From: Syngnathus acus
Lineage: Eukaryota; Chordata; Actinopteri; Syngnathiformes; Syngnathidae
Direction of reading: 5' to 3'
Assembly (NCBI RefSeq): GCF_901709675.1
Contig: NC_051092.1
Coordinates: forward strand, 5,584,491 to 5,648,490
Length of the DNA: 64,000 nucleotides
Each line of letters opens with the position of its first letter. Position 1 is the first letter of the stretch. Both the position numbers and the translations under genes were made by a program. Positions 13,128-24,813 of this stretch are shown piece after piece. The notes beneath the pieces are model-generated. The model was not told the DNA's origin, did not search any database, and worked only from the letters and a program-made list of their open reading frames with translations.

Positions 13128-14219
13128 TTGTGTATACATGGCTTTTGCCCGCTTTAATCTTTAAGCTTCAAAAGTACGAGTGGATTTTTGTTTTTGGAGT
13201 TTTCCATCCAACAACACATCTACAATCTTCTGTCTTGAGCTTGACTAAACGTCTCTTGGATTCGTAGAGAGACAAACTGGCTCAAAGATGAGTCATAAAA
13301 AGGACATGTTACTTTGCCCTTGGGTCTTGGATGAAAAGCAACACATTTAAATGCACTCTTATAGCAGTTACTAGTTTTAAACCTGTCTACTTAAATTAGA
13401 ATTCACCACACAACCTGTCTCCACTAATTCAACTGCAAATCCAACCTGTCTTAATTAATTCAGCCCTCAAATATGAAACACGCTTGGTGTGTTTGTACGT
13501 GTTTGCAGACAAGCTGAATGCAATTTGTCAGAAACACCTAAGTTGCTGTCTCATTTTAAATGCTCCCTTATTAAACAATCAACACATGCCGCCAATTCTA
13601 CATTATTAACTACGCTTGTGAACATCATGTTGAATACAGCAGTAATAGTCAATGCCAAGCCATTTGTTTCAATACCACTATCACTGAATGTATTTATTTG
13701 CTTCAATTTACTGCTGTACTGAGGAATTGTTTTCCTATTGTATCATTTTTATTACTCTCCACTTATCCACATTCCGCACACAACCACATTTCACAGGGAG
13801 GCGAAAGATGTCTAACAGTGTCACACCCCAAGGAAGGACAAGTAAATGTCAAAACGCAAGCAGCTCACGCTCCAGCAAAGTATTTGTTGTGATGCATCTG
13901 ATATTGTTGACAAGATGACAGCAGGATTAAAAGGAAATAGAGACAAAAGCGAGACAGACACGTCTACTAGAGAAGGTGTATTTTGAAAGATCACATCATC
14001 TGAGGAGGACTGTCGAACTATACAACTCTGTTTTTTGTCAGATAAGTAGTTCTCTTTCGTATCATTTGGTATCAGCGGAGCTTCCGAAAAACACAAAGGT
14101 ATTCGGTAACTTCCTACGTTGCCAACATGTAGCATTTGCTAAGAGGTCCGATTTCAAACACTCTGGTTGGTATGAAGGTGGCGAGAAACCAACTATCTTC
14201 TTGCACACTCAACACACAT

Positions 14220-14247
14220 GCACGCACACACACACACACGCACACAT
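14220..14247. repeat. CA/CG-interrupted (CA)n microsatellite
   Basis: A short run of CA units interrupted by CG. No gene is associated with it. Confidence 0.8.
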
Positions 14248-14277
14248 TCCTATTAATAGCTAAAAGATTGTAAGCAG

Positions 14278-14415
14278 TTTATCAAATGTGAAAATGTTGC
14301 AGTTGATGCACTTTATCATGTGTACATTTATTTGAACATTGAAAACATAATTTCATTGTTTTTTATGTTTTATAGAAAGGAAGGATGTTGAGATGACCTT
14401 GCACTCAAAAATTTA
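14278..14415. repeat. Copy of an unnamed dispersed repeat (partner at 44548-44690)
   Basis: Shares 'tcaaatgtgaaaatgttgc' and then 'atgttttatagaa-ggaagg-tgttgagatg' with 44548-44690, in the same order and orientation. The similarity over about 140 bp is clear by eye but diverged. Confidence 0.55.
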
Positions 14416-14797
14416 AGCAAATGTGTCTTCTTGAGATTGGTGATTTGATTTGGTGATGTCCAAACTATTTTCAAATGGCGATTACGAAAGAGTGGAATAA
14501 GGTAGAAGCATAATTCTTTCTACTTTAAGAGTGGAATCCAGTCTTTCATATAGGGACACTCCGTGTTTACAGTCACAACACACATTATTCTGCCGGCCTT
14601 GAAAGATGGGTCAAAGTGCTTATAATCGACTGTCACCCCAGGGGTTGTCCTTTTGGCAATGAAAGAGTCAACAGTTTTGATTGCACTGTTTGGTGTACAC
14701 CAAGAAGAATATCAACACTGCACATGTTTATTTATATTCCCTTCCATCACTAATTTAGAATCTAGTTCTCCAACATAGGAATCTTACAGGATCAAAT

Positions 14798-14802
<5 letters not shown>

Positions 14803-14834
<32 letters not shown>

Positions 14835-14890
14835 ACACTGGCAAAGGAACCAGGCAGGAACAATTGGAGAACACCTTTTTTTTTTTTTTC
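14803..14890. repeat. Poly-A run followed by poly-T run
   Basis: About 28 consecutive A's from 14803 and about 13 T's ending near 14890. They may be the tails of two oppositely inserted retroposons, or simple low complexity. Confidence 0.6.
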
Positions 14891-15029
14891 CCACCCACAA
14901 ACACAACAACAAAAATCACAGAAATTAAGATTGTGGAAAAAACAGGATGACAATACTGTTAAATAATGGCAGGAAGAAGAAAATTTGACTGTGAAACAAG
15001 TCAAACACTGAAGAGACCCTTCAAATCAT

Positions 15030-15250
15030 TGTTGGGGCAGCTCCAGTTGGGGCAGTTTCGAATCCCAGCTCCATCTATCCCTCACGGAAGTGTCCCTAGG
15101 CAAGATGCTGAACCCTAATTTGCTCCCAGAGGAACTGGCAGTGCTTAGCATGGCAGAAGCCATCCACTGGTGTGTGAATGGGTGAATGTTAGACTTCGTA
15201 ATGAGCTTTGCACTATTATGTTGTCGATAAAGCTTGATACAAACGCCCTC
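15030..15250 (+). repeat. Teleost dispersed repeat with 'gtgtgtgaatgggtgaatg' motif
   Basis: Contains 'gcagtttcgaatcccagct', 'ccctaggcaagatgctgaac' and 'tgtgtgaatgggtgaatgt', a phrase set I associate with a common non-autonomous fish repeat. No intact ends could be placed. The B-box-like 'ttcgaatccc' could hint at a tRNA-derived SINE, but no matching A box is visible. Confidence 0.5.
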
Positions 15251-17510
15251 CATTTATTCCTTTTTGAATGACAATTTGTTTGCAGTTACAGCGATGTCCA
15301 AACCTTGAAATATGCATGATTGCCTGACTATCCGCGGTCTGGCCATGTTACGTATATACTGTATGTGTACATTCATTTTATAGTTGATTATTGAATTCAA
15401 TAAAGTTTAACACAAACATTTTCATATAGAAAATTACAAGTAGTAGGTAGTTGAATGGAATCAAGTGTGTAAGATTCAAACCTCGAGTGAACTCAAAATT
15501 ATTCATTCATTCATTCATTCTTTATTTTATTGTTCCAATGTTACAAGAGTGAGTCAGGCAAGTGTGCTGGAGCCTATTTAAGATGACTGTGGCGAAAGAT
15601 GGGGTACATCCTCGATTTGTCACCAGCCAGGTTATAAAAAACCTGGCAAGGCACATATAGAAAAATAAAGGAAATTATTGGCATTCACACTGTGGCAATA
15701 ACCCGGGATAGTAGTCAAATTGTGCTTTATACTTCTAAGGAACAAGCAGTTGAGACTGCGTGTCATGATTATATAACGATTTGGGTGAGCCATGTTCTTT
15801 TTCTTGCCCCTGCAGTAATCACAGCAGGTAAACAAGATAACAGTTGGAGTTGATTTTCCGCCTCAATGAAGTGTCCCTTTGTTGTGGTTACAAGATTAGA
15901 CGTACACTACTGTTTCAAAAAGATCTCTCCGGGATTAATCGGTCATACAAATGGAAGCGCAACTGTCCATGGTTCTGAACATTAAGAAGCCTCGTTAGTT
16001 GCTTAACCTCCTTCCTTACATAGCAAGACAAATAGCTTGACAGAGGCAGCAAACACAATATTTGGAATCAAATAAATCTGTTGAATCAAATGTATCATAT
16101 GTTTCTTCAAATGATTGCTTCATCTGATATCAAATTGTCAACCTTTTTTATAACCTTGTTTTTCAGCTTCAAGCTTCATCAAGCTTAAGCCAAGAGGAAT
16201 TAAATTGGATCATTCTAGGGCAAAAGGATTACATCCATTTATACCATTCTCTTAATGTGGCATCTTTCTCCCTATACATTTCCATTATCAGGCTTTTATC
16301 CCTAATTATGTTATATCATCAGTTTGCCGCCTTCCTCTGGTCTTCTGTCATCAGCCTCATTGTGCTCAAACCTCCTCCATCTCGCAGTCACTGGCGTGTT
16401 GCCATGTTCATGTCACCAGTAGGTCACGGCTGACAGATGGCTGGATGGTGAGGGTTGAGACTATAAGACATGGGCCAGAATTAAACAGGATGGGGCCATT
16501 GCATTATCAAAACTCAAGATTGTAGTTCTTTTAACCTTTGCACCATAGGCAGAGCACCCAGAATCATAATTGTTTATTAGTGTCATGCCTTTTTGAGGTC
16601 TTGTCCTCACTTACTTCCTCTGTCTCCATTTACAAGATTTATTTTAACGTCCTCATCCTCAGAAGAACTTTCTTTTTTTCTCTTCAATGCATTGTAAAAT
16701 CCCATGAATCACCCCCCTCCTCTTTGTCTGATGGACCCATTGCATTTTGTGGCTTTTAATGCCTCGCAATCAAACACTTTTATGTTAAAATACTGAACAG
16801 ATGTTTACCTTATCCCAATTACGAGCAGTATAAACAATATATATGGTTAATATCTGCCCTTTACCTTTGTTAGGTCACATTTATAACATATCATGTATTC
16901 TGATATATGTTCTTCACAGAAAATGAGCCAAAGTCAGTGAGTCTCAGTTTGAAAAATTAATTCGTTGTATCATTTTTCTTTCCATCAAAAATGAAAACGG
17001 GTCCCACAGACCCGAGCACCACACAAATGTCTTGAATGTTGGCCAGTACTACTGTACACGTGCTTGATTCTGATCACATAGAATCCAGTGTAATTTTTAC
17101 ATCACCCTTGTTTTAAAACATTTGAATGATTTCAAAATGTCAATATTCGATTTTGAATTTTAATGTGAAAAAAAGTATAAATGAATGACCCAGCTCTTTG
17201 TGATGCATTACCTCCGCCCATTCACCGGCCTGTCACCTCGAGAAAGCTGCTCAGTCAGGCAGTCATAATTCAGTCCAACTCCAGTCGTAGTCTTCTTCCC
17301 AGCACTGCCTGTTCACGCAGTGCAGTATTTCACGTCTACTCCTAAAAGCACTTTAAGAAGGGAAAAAGCCTTGCTACTAAAGCCAAAACTACCTAAAATG
17401 AAACCAGAAGACAACACAATAATTGAGGCATTGTAGTTAACATCTCGAAGTTACAGAAATGGTGGACCTGTTTATTTACATCCAAATCTTGGAGGCAAGG
17501 CCAAATGCAT

Positions 17511-17600
17511 CACGGCAAGGCAAGGCAAGGCAAGGCTAAACAGCTTTATCTGCATCGTAAATGTCATCTGCAAGGTAATTCAATGTGCTTGACATAATTA
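17511..17600. repeat. (CAAGG)n run and adjoining teleost repeat
   Basis: Five CAAGG-type units (from about 17514 to 17536) precede 'cagctttatctgcatcg' and 'caatgtgcttgacataatta'. This is the usual start of a dispersed fish repeat that continues into 'tttatttatatag'-like sequence. A related start, 'caagtcaagtttatttata', is at 23096-23117. Confidence 0.5.
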
Positions 17601-20600
17601 CAAGTAGATTGAAAAGCAAAGAACTAAAGACATCTAAAAACAAAGTAGTAGTTTGGCATTTTATTGCAAAAATAGACCAGGAAGTCCGTTTTTACAGCAT
17701 GTAATGATTACGCAAACTGTTTAACAATGCACAAGATGGCGCAGGGTATGTCGTCATTTTGATACGTAATTGGCCTGACCTTTTTCAGGGAATCAGATAC
17801 CATTGATAATTGCACAATTAATGTTTGTGCACAGACTATAGACCCCTTTTCGTCCAAAAGCTGTTTAAATAAATCACTTTGTAACATCTTCCTCCCACTC
17901 TGTTGTCCCAAAAGGCTTGGCAAGTTGCTTTTCCATATGGCAACGTTGTTTTTATAAAGTCATTTTCGCGATCTCTTACAGTTAGTCGGCTTATTAGCGT
18001 AAGCAGTGAAATGATCTGGCAATTTCTGCTTGCTTTCAACTCGTTTGAGCAATGATCTGACTTTTTCTTTTTTTAATATCCAAACCTCAGAACTTGCGAT
18101 GTGAACCTATTAATTTTGAGCCTTGGATACCTGCACTTCTAGGTACTAATTTTAAAGTCCTGTGAGGAAATATTCATGCTAATAATATTGTAATTTATGT
18201 CAAAAGTGTGAGGAATGTGATTGTGCTCGCCCACACTGCCATTAGCAATGACGATAAAGAGGATAATGATGGGGGGGGGGAGTGTTTCCATCGACTGGTC
18301 GCTCACAGGGTGCCATTCAAGATAGCGCTGCTAACGATTGTATAGTTCATTCAAATTGTGGATGTGGAGTGTGCAGTATATCTTTTTTTGACATGTCGTG
18401 CACTGCAGGACTACATTGTTTTACCAGTGTAATTGTGTGGCTTGATGATAAAAACTGCAGCCGCTATGGACGCTGGCTTTGAGGGACAAAGCGTGGATAC
18501 AGCACTTCATCACCAAACTGCTGAATAACACTAATTAGGGAAGTGGATCAGTAAACCATTCCAGAAACCATTTACCATTGCTCTTAATTTAGGCCAGTCA
18601 CGACATAAATATTACATTGGTAATGGCAATACATTTTTTAATATAGAACAACAGTACAGCACTTGGAAATGACAGTCATTCATTAAGAATACAAAGCTTT
18701 TGAAATGCTCAGAGATGAAGTGGCGAAAAATGAAACATTCAGGAAGCAGCAAAATCATGCCAAGCCTGTGTCACCTTTAAATAAAGCAAACTGTACCAAC
18801 TGGAGCTGAATCCCCTCTGAGAGAGAACAGTAATCTTGTCCCAGCATCAGGAATAGATCAAATATGAATCCCTCTCGAGGTGTTTGGAGGTCGCCTATTG
18901 CATCAGTCTACCTTGGAGGAGCCGCTCGAGTGTATTTGTGTGCATGTTGTTAACGAGCAGTGTTTATTCACTGTCCAGTCACATTCTCTCTTCCTGCTAT
19001 CATGCTGCTAAAGTCATCTGCGTGTGTGCTCCCTCAGGTCAACACATTATCTGAATGATTTAAAATCACTGCAGCTACCCCGAACCTCTCTGTCATTGTG
19101 CAGTAGAGCAGGGAGACGAAGCACTCTTGCCTGGTCATTGAATACTTAATTGAGTTTTTCGTTGATGTCTTAACAAAGTGCTAAAATACTTCAAATCAAT
19201 CACTGGCTCGTTATTTTTAAGCGATGAATTCAGTATTTGCATCATTCAAAATGACTATACAATACGAAAAGACACAACTGGGTCTATGAGGTGGGAGAGT
19301 TACAAATCTGCAGCACACTGAGATGGTGGACACTTTGAATTTTTTGGAGTGAATTGCCGATCTCAGAGAATGGTTAAAAATGTTGATCTTTTCTTTTCAA
19401 GTTCTTGACAGTCTTGACAGAAATACAGAAATAGAAATACAAAATGGAAAATAATGGTGGTTCATTTGAATTCAAATCGAATAGATTTTCTTTGGTTAAT
19501 GTGCATTGCTTACATCTATAATAACAGGGGTAAAAGGTTTGCAACTTGTTCAACTTACAATAAACCAGTTGGGGATTTTCTTTAAATCTCTCCTCTCCTC
19601 CACTGAATAGCAAAGTGTGTATTAGTTTGTATCTCCACTTGTGTATAATATTATTTAGGTTATATATATTATTCCTAGGTCAGATTAATTTCTGTACGAT
19701 TTAAACAGCCATTGTCAAATGTCTCAAATTGTGTACATAAAGGCAGTCAGCTTGTCTCTTGTGGTATCAGCCAAGGACATTCATCTGCCTCGAGGAATGA
19801 TCCCTTCACCAGTCCACTCACAGTTGCCTCCCGGCCTCCATGTCATCGTGTCTCTTCCTTCTCTGACACACTCACTCTTGCACACTGTCATCATCACACA
19901 CACAATCAGAGCGAATTAGAGGAGCCTAACCCCTAGTTTTCAGAAATTCCCTGCTGTCACTCATGCAGCACGTGAAAGAGAATGAAAGAGGACAAGTGAC
20001 AAGGATTCTCGGTGTTGGATATACTAAATATCGTATAGTCGCTCACAAACCCATGAAGAAACCATTTTTGACTTGTTTCAGATACAGCATAAAAACATGT
20101 TTTTAGAGAAGTTCAAGAAGTAAAGAATGGCAATGATTAGCTAGCAGTCACCTTGACATTGTGTATTACCTTGCTGCTTGAAAGCTGCTTTTTCAGGCAC
20201 CACTCAGAGGATACAATGATGAAAACAATGTCCCCTCTAAATTCTGAATTCCACCCTCAATTTAGCTGTAACTAGAATGATACATTTGAGCCTGAATTCC
20301 CTTCGAAGCCGAATTCCCATAGCAACTAACAGACTTTATTGTCTATTATGTCTTAGCCACTGAGATATACAAATATTGTCTTCAAAAAAAATCTAAAACT
20401 GTGCAGGCATTTTTGAAAAGTAATATTTTACTCCTCTCATTGCTCTTGATGGATCAAATCACACATGGGAAGTACTCCTCAGATAAACTATACAAATTTA
20501 AATTTAGTTTAATGACAACTATTGTTACACTTGATAGATAGGATTCTGATTTGTTCATACAAATTTTCTGTAAATATCTTTCAGGATCCCTTGAAATGAT

Positions 20601-22948
20601 TTATAGAAATTCGAAATGATACAATTCCAGAAGTAGAACAATAGCCATCAACCTCACCCACTGTTTCCCACCCCAAGATTCAGGCAACCATACAGGATTC
20701 CACAGATGTTCGCTCTTTCACCCCTGGAGTCCCACACATTGTCTCTGCATGATAAAACTCTCATTCGCACAAGACTGGCCTGGAGCAATCATTGTTTTTA
20801 CTGCCTGTGCTTGTTCATATACATTGTGAGGAATGATTGAGGCACACTAATCTGAAATAGTAGCTGAGATGGATTTGTTTTCAGTGTCAGAGGGGGCTGG
20901 AACTGGGGGCTGAATTTCTTAAAATTATTTTGCAATAATGAAGCAAGAAAACAATAAACAAACACAAAAGACTTTCATTTGTATTTGTTTTATATTTCCT
21001 CCAAAAATAGCCAGTACATCCATACTGCAGAATAAACCTAGGTAGGCCCAATGTAGGACTGTTTCTACACGAGAGATCTCTGAACAGACTTTTACCTCAG
21101 CAGGGGCTCATTTGGAATTTTGCAGACCAACAGCATGGATGGGGTGCTGGGATCAAGGTCTTTTGTCTTCTGGTTAGCGAGTGTGGCATCATACCGGGTG
21201 ATGTCATAGGTCTTTGGAATGCCACCATGTCACTGATGAAGTGGCTGCTCTTTGCTCTTCTTAAGACCTGCTGAGGCAAGTGAAGGCTTCCTCTTTCCTA
21301 GGATAGTCCTGGACTACATTAACACAAAGGCATACTAAAAAAAAAAAAAAAAAAGCATTCTTACAAGTAGTAAGTACTAAGTTCCAATCACCTAAAAATA
21401 ACAATTAATAGTGATTGACTCACCAAAGGTGGTTGCTGCACTGCATGGAGCATCTTTGTTCACACCTTGTGAATTGTAAGGTGGCTTTGCGGTCTCGGTG
21501 GGCTCAGCTTTTCAGAGCATTTCTGCACCTTTTAGATAATGTCCTAAATCTCTTGGTTTCCTGCTGTCCTTGATGCTTTCGCCCTGTGACGCTGTCCACC
21601 GAGTTTATGTAACAGCGCTAACCTCCTTAAACCATGAACCTCAGCTAGTGCGGGATGGCAATTCAGCAGGCAAAACAAAACGTCTGCTTTGCATTGTGGG
21701 ATTCATTTAAATATATATATTTTTTTCCTGTTGTCCGCTAAATGTAGTCATTGATCTCCTTTCTTGTCCCCCTCTTCCCTGCTCAGGTTTAATCCTTGAT
21801 CCTTTCCCTTGTTTGTGCTGTTCACTGTCCTAAAACAGCATAAACATGTTTTGCCTTACTTCGTTTTCAGGCTCTCTCCTTTAAAGAACATGCATGCTAT
21901 TCTGTTGTTCCAATTTAGTCCCTCAGAAGTCAAGCTCGTTCTGCTCGTTCAGATAAGGAAAAGCCGTTCTCCTTTACTATTTGTATATGGTAAACATCCA
22001 AAAAGCAACTGACACTGATGTGTATTTTTAGTGAAGGATGGCAGATGTTATGCAATGTCTTGACATTTGTGTGAAGTTGACATTTCTTTGGATTGATCTT
22101 ATTATTGTTGGCAGGCACAGAGTAAGATTGTTCCAAACTCACAAAGCAAGTTCCATACACCGCCAATCCATACATCATCTTATATTCGGGCCAATACGGT
22201 ATATTCACACTTTGATTCACAACCAACAGCTAACATGCATTATTTATAAATGTAGTACCACCTAGAGAAAAACAGAGAGAATATGCACATGCCTCACACA
22301 AAGGCCAGAACTGAGATTCAGACATGCTCAGCACTTGCATTTCCTTCTCGGCAAACATTTTTGGTACAAAAAAAAACCTTCCATAAGAGTACAGACAACC
22401 TGAATAAAAGGGTCTTGCTTTTTATTCCATATGAAAAATGTAGAAAACATAATTAACTGATTTATGTTTATGAATATGAAACTGTCCAAATTGTAGTTTC
22501 CTAGGTTCAAGAAAGAAAGAAGCCTTTAAATTTGAGTGGGGATGAATGAATGTGCCGGAACAGAAAATTGTACTTGATCAGATGTTGCATCCACCAAAAT
22601 GCTGACTTCAATCTTCTACTCTTCACTCACATGCTTTCTTGCAAAAACAAGTTGCCCTTAGATGTGTGGGTGAAAGGCAAATGCTGGCAAACAGCTCACA
22701 AAAGATGCACTTTTTCCAGAATACCGGGCTGTGATATGAAACGGAGCTGTTGTGCTTCATGGAGGGAATCTGAGGGTGTGCAAAAGGGAAAGGAATTGTC
22801 TGCGCCTCTAATATTGGGACACAAAACACTTTCAGAGGAAGATAATGGTGCAAGGACTGCTGCTCACATGAGATTCTCTGAACAAAAAGAAAATTCTTTC
22901 AAATCCTTGGGGGCGTGTGCGTTGAAGAAATATATATATTTATATATA

Positions 22949-23095
22949 TGGCAGCACAGTGACACACTGATTAGCACATCCACTTCAGTGTTCAGAGGGT
23001 TCAATTCCACCTCCAGCCCTCCCTGTGTGGAATTTGCATGTTCTCCCCATGCCTGCGTGGGTTTCCTCCCACATCCCAAAAACATGCATGGTAGT
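22949..23095 (-). repeat. Partial reverse copy of the 8147-8515 repeat
   Basis: Reads 'ggcagcacagtgacacactg', 'ggaatttgcatgttctcccc' and 'ggtttcctcccacatccca', the reverse complement of the right part of the 8147-8515 repeat, with moderate divergence. The 214-codon open frame 22550-23194 runs across it and is not a gene. Confidence 0.75.
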
Positions 23096-24611
23096 CAAGT
23101 CAAGTTTATTTATATAGTGCTGGAGAGGGCGGCGGCAGTCAAAAAACAAAATTCTAAAATGTTTATATTATATTATAAAAATTTTATATATTAATATAAT
23201 ATAAATATGTGCCACGTTACATTTCATTTTTGTATTAGCTTTTTTTCTTCTGATATTAAGACTCCCGTCTTAAATTCATCCGTGAGGCTGGTTGGTTGGG
23301 GAAAACAAATGAGCGCCTAGCAACAATCTCAAGTGCTTATTTGCGAACGACGCCCCAAAAAATCTATCTGCACCCACAAATATAGCACAGTGACTCACTG
23401 GACGATTGGAAAACCTTTGACAAACAACATCCATCTCTTCAATGTTGCCAGGAGTAACCAAAATCAGAAAATATTAATGCCGTTTTCAAATGCCTTTTGA
23501 TTTTTCTGTAACATTCAATCCCAAACTGTGACATATAATTTCAGACATTGTATCTCAGCAGTTGTTGCGTGCATGCCATGTTAAGTAATGGAAACCCATT
23601 AACAGTGCTCCAAGGGTGTTTATTATGCGGCTTTGAGAAAACTTAGGGGGACGTGACATCTCACCTCCGAGAGCATGCAGTTTGTAATAAGCATAGGAGG
23701 CAATACAGTACATCAAATCTCATTAAAATCTCTTTGTCGCCATAGAGGCAAAGCTTAGAGGCACTTCATAGCAGATCATTTTTATGTTTGACAGTCCCCA
23801 GCCAGAGAATGAAAATCAAACCCTGTGTAAATACTTTCAATGATTTTGCAGATATGTGGGTGAGAAACTGTACTTATTGTTTCTGTCGTTCAAAAATACA
23901 AATATTCCTTGCGGAGTCTCTTACTAGTAGTTGCACTTACAATCGGAGGTATTTTCATTTTTTGTACCCTAGCATGTAAAGTATGTACACAAATAACTGT
24001 GATCTCACATTTTACCACATAGAAAATATATCATAACTAAGGGTAGACATATAGAAATTAATCATTGGCGGAATGTATCAATTTTTAAGTCATAAACTTA
24101 GCATGTTAAGAGATTTATTTTCAATCGTTTCGATTGGTTCATAAATTGTGAAGACAAAAATGTAATTAAAAAAAATAACAGCTTTAGAATTCATTGTTTG
24201 AGATGACATTCACCCTGTAGATGCTGTGACTATTCACAAAGCATAGTTTTGAAACCAAGGAAAAAGAAATCTGAAAATTATATTCATAAACTCATTTGTT
24301 CATGATCAGGGGCATGTGTTACCCAAGGTGAAACTCTTGAATTGAATTTAAGGTCAAATTGCAAATATAGCCAACAACACCGAGTTTACACAGCTGTTAT
24401 TTATTGTAGCGGAAGGAAACCTTGTACCTGCCGGCGAGTAAAATCAAGTCTTGTACCATCTCGTGACAAGGTAGATCCATGTGCCTGTTGTTAGATCAAA
24501 AACACTCTTCAAGGTGCTTGAAAGCAAATCAACTTCAACTGACAGTTTGCAGCTTGCAGTGCTCAATCATTTTTTTTTAGCACAAAAAAATCACTTTTTT
24601 TCCCCCCACAG

Positions 24612-24813
24612 ATAAACCCCAGAAGGAAGATGAAGATGATTCATCCTCATCAGCCTCAAACCCAAGATCCTCACTATTTGATCACTGGGGTCATGACCTG
24701 GGCCCAGAAAGTCGAAGAATTGCCATCAAAAAGTTCCGCTATTATGGTTACAACAGCTACCTCAGTGATCGGCTTTCCATCACCCGGCCGATCCCAGATT
24801 TTCGTCCGGACGG
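24612..24813 (+). CDS. galnt18: galnt18 exon (stem end, first conserved block)
   Basis: Acceptor tccccccacag and donor GG|gtcagt. It begins two bases before a codon boundary and ends two bases into a Gly codon. It encodes an acidic/serine-rich stem piece, then a 'SSLFDHWGHDLG' block and 'YYGYNSYLSDRL'. Confidence 0.9.

Larger units (their letters stand above)
1..24611. other. Gene-free region upstream of galnt18 exon 2 (probable intron 1 / upstream DNA)
   Basis: I find no coding exon here. Open frames are short, lack family motifs, and many lie in repeats. Because the first recognisable galnt18 exon at 24612 starts inside a codon, at least one exon must lie upstream. In human, intron 1 of GALNT18 is very large, so most of this stretch is probably intron 1. 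Contents I can name are listed separately: hAT-like MITEs, degenerate DNA-transposon copies, a full copy of a common teleost dispersed repeat, poly-A/T runs and microsatellites. The rest is unremarkable AT-rich sequence. Confidence 0.5.

Noticed and set aside
15056-15080. tRNA-like B box (ttcgaatccc)
   Set aside because: No A box or cloverleaf arms could be found around it.
22550-23194. 214-codon frame, the longest in the left part
   Set aside because: It runs through a reverse copy of the dispersed repeat and AT-rich sequence; no domain or splice context.
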